From assembly GCA_030562195.1 (NCBI GenBank), contig CM060203.1, forward strand, positions 1,130,208 to 1,194,207: a stretch of 64,000 nucleotides of DNA, given 5' to 3'. The position numbers were made by a program, and so were the translations under genes. Under the pieces are notes generated by a model. That model worked only from the letters and a program-made list of their open reading frames with translations. It did no database searches and was not told the origin of the DNA. How positions within the stretch are numbered: position 1 is the stretch's first letter; each line of letters opens with the position of its first letter. Below are positions 1 through 12,593 of the stretch, one piece after another. Origin of the DNA: Nipponacmea schrenckii. Its lineage: Eukaryota; Mollusca; Gastropoda; Lottiidae.

Positions 1-109
1 TGCAACTGATTTAGAAGCTTCTTGTCTCATGATCATAGTAAACAAGGACAATACTATCAAGCCTGAGACAGTTCCCAATGACTCCCATGACCGCTTCCGT
101 AATGTTTCC
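1..109 (-). CDS. possible partial exon at window edge, one transmembrane segment
   Basis: Read on the minus strand, a good acceptor (pyrimidine-rich tract ending CAG at 112-110) is followed by one open frame running off the window edge. It reads about 36 residues with a hydrophobic stretch (LGTVSGLIVLSLFTMIM) after a basic segment (ETLRKRSWES). The other two frames contain stops. This would be an internal exon of a membrane protein whose remaining exons lie outside the window or are not recognisable upstream. The family is not recognised. The call rests on one splice site and a short open frame, so it may be chance. Confidence 0.3.
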
Positions 110-112
110 CTG

Positions 113-3100
113 AAATGAAAAGTCGTACTGTTTGTAAACTTAAAATAGGTTCTTTAAATAAATAGGAATAGGTATTACATAGAGATAGTGTACTTCCTGA
201 TGAGACAGATCAAGACAAAACATCAACTGCATATTTGTTTTGGTTTGGCTTTGTTTGAACTATTATCGCTTCATGTATAATTAATTCCATCAAACTCGAT
301 AGCCGTCGTAAAAAGATTCCAGCCTCGTATCCCTAGTATAGATTTTGAAATCAACTCGTATTAAATTAAGACTACTACACTTTGTAGTGTATATACTTAT
401 AAATGATAACAACACGTCTATAAAAAGTAATTTGATTTGATTTGTTGAGATTTCGTAAGAATATCCTTGAGCAAAATTTGATTGGAAAATATACAGCAAT
501 GAATACATAATTGTCCTCACATATTTATTACACGAGGATGTATGGCGAATGGAGTTATGGTTTAGACATAATGGGATGCTTGTAGGACATATTTGGGCAT
601 ACAAGGTGCCATTGAAACAAAGTGAATCCTGGTCAACCTTCCTTGAGAAGACAATTTACAACTTACATTCTCTCGATATATAACTTAAACTGAGTCTGTG
701 GACTTCTCAAATTCATCGAATCTGAAATATAAAAAAAGATTAAATAGGTTTAGCTTGGGATGGATCATCATTTGAGACGTGGTACCCAGAATAGGATGTG
801 ACATATAATCCAACATTAAATAAATACATAGATCTCATCTTGTATAAAGCATATATTCATCCGATTTCTTTTTTATTGCCTCCTCTTCTCTCTCTTCTCC
901 TGCAGCTGATATTCCACTCTTATTTTGGTCTATTAGATTGGACGTATGATTTAATACCTCTCAATATTCTCAGTCCGTTCAGAGAGAGTATCTATTATAT
1001 AAGATAATCATTCTACCGCATGCGAAATTTATCTTACCAAGCTGTTACTTGAATACATATCCAAATGTTGAAATGTTTATCGACTTTTTAAAAAATTCTG
1101 CATCAATAAACTCTGTGACTGTTACATTTACATATTGTTATTTTGATCCTAAAGTACTGTATGTAAATACTATAACAGTTTTGGTAGCGACAAGAGAATA
1201 TATATACCAAGGTATGGCTATTTGGACAATATGAAACTATACTCTCGGTGAGGCAAGGTACATAAACACCCAAATAAATTAAAGGTTCGGTGAGAACAGC
1301 AAGTGTTTTATACACAGTTAAAAAACTAGAAGCTAAGCAAACTATTTCAATCTTCTGAAAATTTATAGGCCTATATTATTTCAAAGGAGACAGACGCTGA
1401 GATCTAACTTTACTTGTACCACATTAATATTGCGACCGATTTATAGGTGTCTAGTCTAAAGATCTCTACCTATCAAACCTTAGTTTTTATAGTTAAAAAC
1501 ACCATTCTATTTCAGCCTGAAATTGTCAAATTGTCTAAAGAGGTCCACTTGTCAAACAAATAACAAAAATAGTTAAATTGTTTCGAGATCGATTCAAAAT
1601 TCAAACAAACATAATTTAAGATAACCTAAGTTTCCTTAATTTACATGCATTCACCTTAATGTAATCCGATGTTTTGCTACTCTCAGAGGATGTGAACTTT
1701 GCTCTGTGTTGTTAAAGATAAACAACGCTAAACAATTGAAAATCATAAGACGATGTTCAATACAGTTCAATAGCACCTGTAGTCGGATATCGAACATTAT
1801 ATGTAAATAATACGCCGCGTGAAAGTGGAAAGATTAAAGTAGCAAAGTCTTCAGTCATGCGAGTATTTCTTCAATGGACAACTTGTAAACATTACCTCCA
1901 ATGGACCTGTTAGACTCCCATTGAAATTAATGAAATAAAGAAATAAAGTGTCGTTTTCCTAGATTAATAAAGATGTTCAAAATAACTATAAATAGCTATC
2001 TCTTGGTGTTATACTCCATTACCTTCGTTTTGACTATCTGTGGCCTCCATTTTCACATATTTTCCATCGACATTTCATAGGATAAAGATTACTGTCATAA
2101 ATATTCTGTTGGTCCTCGACTCTTGCCTCTAGGTGATTATTTCTGATTAAATTCACAATCTTTATATCATCATAAATTTAATAAAAAGATGGATACAGCG
2201 CTTGTGGTTTTTTGTACACGTATATTTCCTTACAGTCACTCATATACTTGATAATCCATAAAGCGTTATTAAACAAACAATTACCCATACACAGCTATCA
2301 CAAGTATAACCATATATTAAGTATTCACTACCTTATTTCTATACCAAAGTAGATTTCAATTCAAATGTTTCAAACCTGAATAGATGACCTTATTTTAGTG
2401 TAAATTGAACTTCTGTTTTAAGTCTAGAGCCTTTGATATTCAAGGAAGCGAATCATATTGAATGAAACATATCGTATTCTGTAGTTAAAAATATGTATAT
2501 AGGACAATTTTTATATGTATTTTTTGGACACTGCTGATATTAATGCACCATTCCAATTAACAATCATGCATATGTGGTTTTTATTGTGGTATTATATCAA
2601 TATTTTATACGTATGTTACTGGTATAAAAACGTCGAAACTGAATATGTGACACGTCGCGATTATCAATATAGACATTTCTTGCATAAAAGCTTGATAAAT
2701 AGGACTGAAATTATATAATATAAGACAAATTAAATTTACTTACTGTTTTGTGAAAAAGTTGTCCGACTCCAGTCCGAAATGAACAAAATGTGTATTCAAA
2801 TATTTTGACACCTGTGGATGTACGACTAGAATTTGAGTAGAGTAAATCAATGACTTGATGAGATATCGATATTAAGTAACATCTTGTTTGTTTATTATAT
2901 TATAAAGGTGTATTATATTGTACCTTATTTTGATATTTCATGATAAAGTTTTATTTTGTACGCCTACAGTCATTATCAAAGGACCATGACCAAACAAACC
3001 GCCTACAGCCAATATCAATAATACGGTATCATATGTGTACGTCTGAACTGGGAATAACGATTTATATAATTAATGCAAATAGCTATACAAAATCGCCCTA

Positions 3101-4161
3101 AGACGACAAAAAATGTATACAACAGCTATAACCTCCTACCATCTATCATTGACTTAATTCAAACATGATATTACTTAGGTCCGAATGTACAGGGAACAAG
3201 AGGGAGTCATTTTGTCATCCTCTAACTGCTATCAGAGCATAGATTGGAACCAATGTAATATTTGATTTATTTTACTTGTTACACAACGCTATAACTGTGG
3301 GTCATAAAATAAATCCAGCTCGCACTATTGACTTAGCCTACAATATACTATATTTAGTAGGTATCGGCTTTTGTTTTATTATCGTACATAATTATATTCA
3401 AACAGAGGTTAAAACATGTTGTTATCCAGTGTTTCGCGCTGTGGGATCTTCAATATGTCACTTTTATTTTAATATTCCTATATCGTTCTACAATAAATAT
3501 ATCGAGTAGATATAGACATTTATATCAAATACAAAAACATAATTCCTTTAGAAACTTTTATAGTAAAACGGAAGCTATACGCTTCTAACAAAATAATATT
3601 GTGAAGTATCCTTCTGCGGCGAGGCCTGGAAGGCTGAAGCCCCTAGAGGCCGGGGACCTGCAAGAGCATACAAATCCAACGAATTGCATTTGGATGAATT
3701 TTAAACATTGAGACATAATGTTCATTTAAAAAGAAAGACGAAATCATAAAGACTGTGAAAATATTTTATTCATTCCAAACATTTTATTAAAAATAACAAT
3801 CTGTATAGGTAAGGAAGCACAAGTTATATGGATACCCGTATATCATTTCTAACATTTATTAACTTGACGTTTCACAAACATACATGGAAGAACTTGTGTA
3901 CATATCAGAAAAAGAAACTAAATAGGTTTATATTGCATTACCAAGAGTCAAATACAATCCTATACTATAAATTTTGTACATTCTTTATTGTAGACCAGAA
4001 TATTGAATTTCTTTTACCTCATGTTGTTAGTTAAGTCAGAGCGATAAAAGTTGGTTATTTAAGCTATTTATTAGTTGAAAGTGACTACGTTTTGAATCTT
4101 TCGCAGAAATGCACTGATATCTATAACAGATCATACTCGGTATTAATACAATGTCCATGCC
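113..4161. other. intergenic stretch, no recognisable gene
   Basis: AT-rich sequence. Open frames here are short, lack protein-family features and have no consistent splice context. A GC-rich patch at about 3,613-3,660 stands out from its surroundings but matches nothing I recognise. The minus-strand Ig-TIR gene ends at 4,162, and AATAAA-like signals read on the minus strand occur just below it (TTTATT near 4,065), which would suit its 3' UTR. Confidence 0.5.
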
Positions 4162-6056
4162 TCAAATAGTATTTATTATCCATCTAAATATATATATAAA
4201 AACCCTCATAATGATTGATAACAAAGATTTCAGAGTCATAGTTGGGATGTGTCTAACCGCCCACTGCATTAGTACAGTTTTATCTTGTTCACTCAGGCCA
4301 TCCCTTGAACAGTTGATTACCGTACAGATGTTGTCGAACGTATTGTCAACCGGGCAATTATCTACATTAATGATCGACAAATTACAATCAGAAAATTTCC
4401 CTAAAATACAGTTCATTTCAAAATGATTTAGAAGTGAAGTTTCTGTATATGAGCTAGATACTATCACCAAACATTTCAGACTTTTATTTATAGCATTTGA
4501 AATTTCAGTAAGTTCTAAACCGCCTGGAAGAATATCGTCCTGTCCACAAAAAACTTTTAAATCTAACGGTTTCAGTATTGGAAGTATTTTATGCCTAATA
4601 AATGACCTGTCCTCGGAGGCACTGGAACTGGAAATATAAAGATGATATAGAATGTCTGGGTTTACCTCGATTCCAGCGAGTGGTTCCTTGCCAGACATTT
4701 TCACCATACAATATAATTGAATTATTTTACACTTTATGTAAGGAAAAATACATAATAGTAGAATCCCCATAATTACGAAAACTACTAATAATAAAATAAC
4801 AATGTTCTTTATGATCCCAGTTTCATACAGGATATTATTATGAAAGTTTGATACTATCAAAGAATTGATGTTCTCGCAGCTTTCCGTTTTAGGTTCTTCA
4901 TCGGACCAGCAGCTCTGATTATAAACAACGACTGCCCGATTTTTATTGATAGACATATTTTCAGTAACAATTGACGAGTGTTTAGGTTTGATATACACCT
5001 TGGTAGGATAGTCTATTTTTTCAATCCATTGAATTTCATCGTGCTTGTTGTAAACCCTTCTTAATATTGTAATTTGATACACACCGTACATAGATGGGGT
5101 TATACAGGTCCATATAATTCCAATACTTGCTTTCCAGAGCTCTAAACTTGTATCGTTCATGTAGGTTACGTTATTGTACGCTACTGATATACCGCTAGTG
5201 TGAATTAAAGATGCATACGCCCGAGCTGAGTATGAACATTGGGTATCAAATGACTGAATATCTTCACCACTTCGAGTAAAACGAACAGAAAAATCATCTA
5301 TTTCTCTGAGGTGTCGAAAATACACAGCCAAAGTTACTAAAGTTCCAGGAATTATAAACAGTGTTCTGATTCGTGGTTTCTCTCGCAGTAGATGGAACTC
5401 ACCCATCCAGTGATGTTTGTATAGTTCATAATATAGCAGTGCAATATCCTCCTTGCTTAATTCTGGCTGCCTTGCAGACACGGAATTAGGACATACACAA
5501 CAACAGATAAAATGTCCAGTCCGTCCAGTAGGTTTAGGCTTCCGTTTTGTGTCGCTTTCAGGTTTAACTACTGTTTTACCAGCTATTATGTAGCACAGAT
5601 ACATGCCAAAATCATCCTCAGTAACAGAATAGATGGTCAGATTAGTGGTAACATTGACTTTACTTTCAGAATGGTTTGCAAATCCCCATGTTATATAACG
5701 GTTAGTTCCATTTACTACTGCCTCATTGTTTCTGAGCCAAAGTATGTAATGTACTTCAGATACCGACCCATTGAATGACATTCCACATGAAAACATGGCA
5801 TCCTCTCCGATATATCTTGTTTGGTTTCCAAGAACAAAGGGTGGCCCCTTATTAGGAATAGGGTGATTTCCTTCAAAAATACGTTTTTACTGGTATGCAC
5901 GAGCCTGACACTTTGGTTGACCATCTTGACAAAGTCTTTTCCGAGAAACCGATCTGGATACAAATATAATATAATCATAGTGACACCGATGACAATAACA
6001 ACGAAGAAGATGGTTGTATATAAAATACGACATCCTCTGGAAATTAGTTTCTTCAT
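4162..6056 (-). CDS. Ig-transmembrane-TIR receptor, copy 1, with one frameshift
   Basis: Paralogue of the intact receptor at 61,156-62,949, in opposite orientation. The start is the ATG at 6,056 (MKKLISRG), matching the MKKTISIM start of the intact copy; a longer open frame to 6,113 runs through the splice acceptor and is not coding. Order: hydrophobic N-terminal anchor; Ig-like domain with Cys in FSCGM, the DDFGMY motif and Cys in YLCYI; a second Cys-containing extracellular region; a transmembrane helix near 4,740-4,830; a cytoplasmic TIR domain (YHLYISSSS box 1, FCGQDDILPGG box 2). TIR domains pass signals from IL-1/Toll-type receptors by TIR-TIR contact, so an innate immune role is likely by family. 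The N-terminal part (5,715-6,056) and the rest (4,162 to about 5,880) lie in different frames. The shift falls at about 5,862-5,895, between runs of T and A, and looks like a single-base loss relative to the paralogue. Everything else is intact, so this is either a young pseudogene or a sequence error. Confidence 0.8.
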
Positions 6057-6107
6057 GTTACATCGGAAGGGTTGAACTTGAATTTGAATCCAAAACACTA
6101 TTTTCAC
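6057..6107 (-). other. 5' leader and splice acceptor of Ig-TIR copy 1
   Basis: On the minus strand a TTTGCAG acceptor (AG at 6,109-6,108) is followed by a 51-nt leader starting GTG and then the ATG at 6,056. The intact paralogue has the same arrangement: a TTACAG acceptor, a 48-nt leader starting GTT, then ATG. This shared structure supports an intron in the 5' UTR of both genes. The upstream leader exon could not be located. Confidence 0.55.
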
Positions 6108-6284
6108 CTGCAAATATATGGATTATATATCTATAAGGATTTATGTTGATTACAAATACAATAAGTTAATTAGCCGGAAGAGTGATGCTTCATTTTAATT
6201 TTGTTATGGTATCCCCCCTTAGTTTAATATCTAGTGACCAACTCAACTTTCATTGCAAAATTTTCCTAATCACTTTTAACTCAA

Positions 6285-7905
6285 TGGGCTGAATGTGAGA
6301 CAGGACCATGTTCTTGTGTATTGGACCTAATTCTGACCCATGTAAAATAAAGAGTCTATGTTTGTCTCTATGGGCTGAATGTGAGACAGGACCATGTTCT
6401 TGTGTATTGGACCTAATTCTGACCCATGTAAAATAAAGAGTCTATGTTTGTCTCTATGGGCTGAATGTTAGACAGGACCATGTTCTTGTGTATTGGACCT
6501 AATTCTGACCCATGTAAAATAAAGAGTCTATGTTTGTCTCTATGGGCTGAATATGAGACAGGACCATGTTCTTGTGTATTGGACCTAATTCTGACCCATG
6601 TAAAATAAAGAGTCTATGTTTGTCTCTATGGGCTGAATGTTAGACAGGACCATGTTCTTGTGTATTGGACCTAATTCTGACCCATGTAAAATAAAGAGTC
6701 TATGTTTGTCTCTATGGGCTGAATGTGAGACAGGACCATGTTCTTGTGTATTGGACCTAATTCTGACCCATGTAAAATAAAGAGTCTATGTTTGTCTCTA
6801 TGGGCTGAATGTTAGACAGGACCATGTTCTTGTGTATTGGACCTAATTCTGACCCATGTAAAATAAAGAGTCTATGTTTGTCTCTATGGGCTGAATGTTA
6901 GACAGGACCATGTTCTTGTGTATTGGACCTAATTCTGACCCATGTAAAATAAAGAGTCTATGTTTGTCTCTATGGGCTGAATGTTAGACAGGACCATGTT
7001 CTTGTGTATTGGATCTAATTCTGACCCATGTAAAATATAGAGTCTATGTTTGTCTCTATGGGCTGAATGTTAGACAGGACCATGTTCTTGTGTATTGGAT
7101 CTAATTCTGACCCATGTAAAATAAAGAGTCTATGTTTGTCTCTATGGGCTGAATGTTAGACAGGACCATGTTCTTGTGTATTGGACCTAATTCTGACCCA
7201 TGTAAAATAAAGAGTCTATGTTTGTCTCTATGGGCTGAATGTGAGACAGGACCATGTTCTTGTGTATTGGACCTAATTCTGACCCATGTAAAATAAAGAG
7301 TCTATGTTTGTCTCTATGGGCTGAATGTTAGACAGGACCATGTTCTTGTGTATTGGACCTAATTCTGACCCATGTAAAATAAAGAGTCTATGTTTGTCTC
7401 TATGGGCTGAATGTGAGACAGGACCATGTTCTTGTGTATTGGACCTAATTCTGACCCATGTAAAATAAAGAGTCTATGTTTGTCTCTATGGGCTGAATGT
7501 TAGACAGGACCATGTTCTTGTGTATTGGACCTAATTCTGACCCATGTAAAATAAAGAGTCTATGTTTGTCTCTATGGGCTGAATGTTAGACAGAACCATG
7601 TTCTTGTGTATTGGACCTAATTCTGACCCATGTAAAATAAAGAGTCTATGTTTGTCTCTATGGGCTGAATGTTAGACAGGACCATGTTCTTGTGTATTGG
7701 ACCTAATTCTGACCCATGTAAAATAAAGAGTCTATGTTTGTCTCTATGGGCTGAATGTTAGACAGGACCATGTTCTTGTGTATTGGACCTAATTCTGACC
7801 CATGTAAAATAAAGGGTCAATGCTTGTATATATGAACTAAATCTTAGACAGGACCACGTCCTTGTGTATTTGATCTAATTCTGACCCATATAAAATAAAT
7901 AGTTG
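6285..7905. repeat. 86-bp minisatellite, about 19 copies
   Basis: The unit starts at TGGGCTGAATG and recurs at 6,285, 6,371, 6,457 and so on, every 86 bp to 7,833. Copies are almost identical except the last, which is clearly diverged. Two variants differ by one base (GTGAGACAGG versus GTTAGACAGG) and are interspersed rather than strictly alternating. Each unit holds an AATAAA on the plus strand. A short (ATT)n run at 7,904-7,925 closes the array. The array lies about 180 bp upstream of the splice acceptor of Ig-TIR copy 1, so it is in that gene's 5' intron or promoter region. Confidence 0.97.
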
Positions 7906-7925
7906 ATTATTATTATTATTATTAA

Positions 7926-9174
7926 TGTAATAATTCCGAGCAAGTTTTAGGTCGATTCCCATTAATTGTATATTTACTTGAGGGACGATCGGTGTAAATT
8001 GTCAAAAAGAATGTTGTATGGAATTGCCTCAGATGAAAGCAAATCAAACATTATCTTAAAAATTTTCTTAGGGGTAAAGATCTCTCAACCCTGGCATTCA
8101 AGTTATTTTAGTGTTAAATGTGCTTGTGTAACCCGTTTAATATTAATATCTAATAGTGTCATATTTAGTAATCCAATTTGATTTAAATTACTCCTAAGTT
8201 TTCGCCAATGACTGCTAGTCTGTTTTTTATCAACGCTCGTTAGTCATATGTCAAATATACACATAATACTAACTGTTTTCGTCAAATAAACCTGGCCATC
8301 TTGTATTGAAACGAGATTGCTGGTCAGAACGACCTCAGATTCTTGCAGGTTTCAAACTTTTCTTAGGAGACCCTCTCCGTTGAACGAGCACGATACAACT
8401 ACGAGGCGCCTGTGGCAATCCGAATCAATACTAAATAAAATGGCTAATTTTCTTTTTATGCCTCTCGACTGTGTTTTTCTGAAATTTCTACGACCCTGAA
8501 CGCTTGATACCATCCAAGCCAGCTGAATATCTGTCTGTCAGAGATTCAACAGACCTCACTGTTTGATTCGGTATAATGATAATGCATAACTTACCGATGC
8601 ATAGCCTATCTTTCTTTATACAGCCTTCAACTTCTATATTTGTTGACAAGTTTCAATTCTGAGAAAGACATGTTTGATTGAAAATATTTGATATCACCTA
8701 AATAATATTATCTCATTGGATGCTATAAAAAGAGGGCCAATGAAATTCAGTAGTTTTCAGTAGTTTAGACTATGTGGCTTGTTACGATTGGTTGTTAATT
8801 TTGTAGCTAAATATAGATATTCAGGAAAAACCAAAGTGTATATATAGATATAGGTATGGATATCGTTGTATATAGTATATCACAATTCTACTTCACGCTA
8901 TTGCTAGGTCACTACGGATTCCATGATAGATGAGGCATGCACAGTAGACATCAGTTTATTTATGGCGTGCTTCTCTAGAATAGCTCCCGTAGAATAAGCT
9001 GTTTGTTAAACAAGCTTAATAAGATACTTTGAATGAAATAAACTCTATTTTGTGACAAGTTGTTTTGTCTGGTATCAAGGAACGTTCTTGACAGATTTTA
9101 TTTAAAGATAGTGAACTAAAGATATAACATATTTTCTATTATAATTAAACGTTTCATTACTAAGTTGTCAGATG
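7926..9174. other. intergenic stretch, nothing recognised
   Basis: AT-rich sequence with only short open frames (for example 7,966-8,181 and 8,317-8,499) that show no family motifs. No RNA gene or repeat unit seen. Confidence 0.4.
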
Positions 9175-10780
9175 AGAAAATGAAGGAAAAAACTGAAAAA
9201 TATTACAGACTCAGTAACTGTGAACAGCTTGCTTTTTCAACTGTAAATCTAGAAATCTGGGCAAAATTATCCAAATTTACTAACACACAAGATTTGCACA
9301 TGGTTGGAATTTAAAAAGCTAATAGAAAAGATTTTAAAGCCATATGCATTTCGGTAGATGAGCTAATTAAAAGCAATACAAACCCTGAAATTATTACACA
9401 ATTGGTAGATTCCATGTCTTCATTGGGTAATGCCTCTCAAGACATTTCATATAAAAGAAGGGACTTAATTTAACCATCCCTAAATAAGGAATTCAGTTCA
9501 TTATGTTCAAAGATTGAATCTGTAACCGATAATCAACTGTTTGGCTAGAATTTACAAAACTCACTCGTATCAATACAAGTAACCAATAGACTAAGCAAAC
9601 ATGTCCAAATAAAACAACCTGGACCTCAAAGGAGTTTCTATGTTAATAAAAGTTATGACAGAACTTACAACAGTAAATTTTTAGACAAGGGTAGCAAACA
9701 CAACTTCTAAAACCCCAAAAATATAACAAAATATAGAAGTCAGGACAAGTAAAATCATTAAAACAAGAAGAAATCAACATCTCAAAAAAAATTAAAAAGT
9801 TGAATCACCCATAATAACAAATATTTATAAGGTAAGTGATTGAGATATTTGTTGTAAAGAATTACTAGAATTATTAGATTATGATGTTAAGAATTTCCAA
9901 GCTGACTGTCTCCATAAATATCTTGCTGAATGGCGAAAAATTACAACTGATCAGAAATTCTGGAAATGGTAAAGGGCACAAAATAAGTTTTCCTTTACTC
10001 CTTTACCTTACCATATAATGCTTTTGGTGCAGATGAGATCCAAATTGTCGAATCCGAAAGTGATAAGCTTATTTCTAAGGGTGTTCTTCATGAGTGTCTG
10101 AAAGAAGACAATGATTTTATATCACCCATATTCCCTAGAGGAAAGCCCAATGAAACTTTTAGAATGGCACTCAATTTAAAACAATTGAACAAATGTATTG
10201 AATACAATCATTTTAAATGGATACCATAGATAATTTTATTAAATTGATTGAAAAAGATTGCTTCATGAGCTCCATAGATGTAAAAGATGCCTATTATAGT
10301 GTTAAGATAGATCATTCTTATCAAAAATACCTTAAATTTTGTTGGGAAAATATACACATGTTTCCCTAATGGGTTATTTTTCTGTCCAAGAACATTTACC
10401 AAATTACTTAAACCTGCATTGTCCACATTGAGAGCTGCAGGCCATGTATCATCGGCATATATACATTATTGTTGTTCCAATGTTATGGAAACTGGCAACA
10501 TTTGTAAGAAATTAAGTTATTCATCTTATTAAATCTAGTTTTAAACCCCCCGCATCTATTATATTTTTATGTTTTTTTACTTAATTCCTCCAATATGACT
10601 ATCAAACTTACTGATGTAAATAAGAGCAAAATCAGACTAGCTTGTTTCGATTTGCTGAAATAAATAAGCTTGGTAAATTTACTAAATAAACAAAGCTTAC
10701 AGAACGCTTTAGTATCCACATATTGATCACTTTTCCCAGAGGAAAGCTAATTTTATTTTTGAAATATATGTATCTTTCTT
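9175..10780 (+). mobile_element. degenerate DIRS-like retrotransposon (gag-like and reverse transcriptase remnants)
   Basis: Reverse transcriptase motifs can be read on the plus strand across several frames: FISPIFPRGK and LNLKQLNKCIEYNHFK (10,110-10,216), then after a one-base loss MDTIDNFIKL and SSIDVKDAYYSV (10,219-10,370), then after another shift CFPNGLFFCPRTFTKLLKP and AGHVSSAYI (10,360-10,460). These are the reverse transcriptase blocks typical of DIRS-type elements. The catalytic YIDD box has become YIHY. Upstream, 9,175-9,770 reads as a gag-like stretch with in-frame stops. Downstream, 10,520-10,780 retains a decayed continuation. No tyrosine recombinase or terminal repeats were recognised. 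The element is dead. Confidence 0.75.
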
Positions 10781-10790
10781 TTTTCATGTA

Positions 10791-12593
10791 ATAGGTCTAT
10801 ATTATTGATAAGGATCTATATTATTGATTAGGGTCTGTATTATTGATTAGGGTCTATATCATTGATTATGGACTGTATTATTGATTAGTGTCTGTATTAT
10901 TGATTAAGTGAGGTCTATATTAATGATTAGGGTCTGTATTATTGTTTAGGGTAGGTCTATATTATTGATTAGGGTCTATATTATTGTTTAGGGTAGGTCT
11001 ATATTAATGATTAGGGTAGGTCTATATTATTGATTAGGGTCTATATTAATGATTAGGGTAGGTCTATATTATTGATTAGGGTCTATATTATTGATAAGGG
11101 CCTATATTATTGTTTAGGGTAGGTCTATATTATTGGTTAGGTTCTGTTTTATTGATAAGGATAGGTCTATTTTATTGAATAGGGTCTATATTATTGATTA
11201 GTGTCTATATTATTGATTAAGGGTCTATATTATTGATTAGGGTCTATATTATTGATTAGGGTCTATATTATTGATTAGGGTCTATATTATTGATTAGGGT
11301 CTATATTATTGATTAGGGTCTATATTATTGATTAGGGTCTATATTATTGATTAGGGTCTATATTATTGATTAGGATCTGAATTATTGATTTAGGTCTATA
11401 TTATTGATTAAGGTCTATATTATTGATTAGGGTAGGTCTATATTATTGATTAGGGTGGGTCTATATCATTGATTAGGGTAGGTCTATATTATTGATTATG
11501 GTAGATCTATATTATTGATTTAGGTCTATATTATTCATAACGGTCTATATTATTAATTAGGATAGGTCTATATTATTGATTAGGGTCTATATTATTGATA
11601 AGGGTCTGTATTATTGATTAGGGTAGGTCTATATTATTGATTAGGGTGGGTCTATATCATTGATTAGGGTAGGTCTATATTATTGATTATGGTAGATCTA
11701 TATTATTGATTAGGGTAGGTCTATATTATTGATTAGGGCAGGTCTATATTATTGATTAGGGTAGATCTATATTATTGATTAGGGTAGGTCTGTATTATTG
11801 ATAAGGGTTGGTCTATATTATTGATTAGGGTAGATCTATATTATTGATTAGGTTAGGTCTATATTGTTGATCAAGGTAGATCTATATTATTTATTAGGGT
11901 AGGTCTATAATGTTGATCAAGGTAGATCTATATTATTTATTAGGGTAGGTCTATATTAATGATTAGGGTAGGTCTATATTATTGATTAGGTCTGTATTAT
12001 TGATTAAGGTCTATATTATTGATTAGGGTCTGTACTATTGATTAGGGTCTTTATAACTGATTTGGGTCTATATTACTGATTTGGGTAGGTATATATTATT
12101 GATTAGGTCTGTATTATTGATTAAGGTCTATATTATTGATTAGGGTCTTTATAACTGATTTGGGTCTATATTACTGATTTGGGTAGGTCTATATTATTGA
12201 TAAGGGTAGGTCTATATTATTGATAAGGTTAGATCTATATTATTGATAAGGTCTATATTATTGATAAAGGTAGGTCTATATTATTGATTAAGGTAGGGTC
12301 TATATTATTGATTAGGGTCTATATCATTGATTAGGGTCTATATTATTGATTAGGGTAGGTCTATAATAATGATTAGGGTAGGTCTATATTATTGAAAAGG
12401 GTCTGTATTATTGATTAGGGTAGGTCTATATTATTGATTAGGGTAGGTCGGTCTGTATTATTGATTTGGGTCTGTATTATTAATTAGGGTAGATCTGTAT
12501 AATCGATTAGGTCTACATAATTGATTTAGTTAGGTCTATATTATTGATTAGGGTAGGTCTATATTATTGATTTGGGTCTATATTATTGATTAG
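10791..12593. repeat. 18/23-bp minisatellite (GGTCTATATTATTGATTA family), about 1.8 kb
   Basis: Tandem array of an 18-bp core, GGTCTATATTATTGATTA, with a common 23-bp form that adds GGGTA between cores. The middle (about 11,215-11,370) is a nearly homogeneous run of the short form; the edges mix both forms with point variants (CTGTATTATTG, GTAGATCTA). Each junction makes a TTAGGGT string, which looks telomeric but is not a hexamer repeat. It sits directly between the DIRS-like fossil and the LINE fossil. Confidence 0.95.

Noticed and set aside
6285..7905. CRISPR-like array of regular repeats.
   Set aside because: Units are contiguous 86-bp tandem copies with no distinct spacers, in a eukaryotic setting without cas genes.
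10791..12593. Interstitial telomere because of many TTAGGGT strings.
   Set aside because: The period is 18 or 23 bp with a long AT core; there is no run of hexamers.
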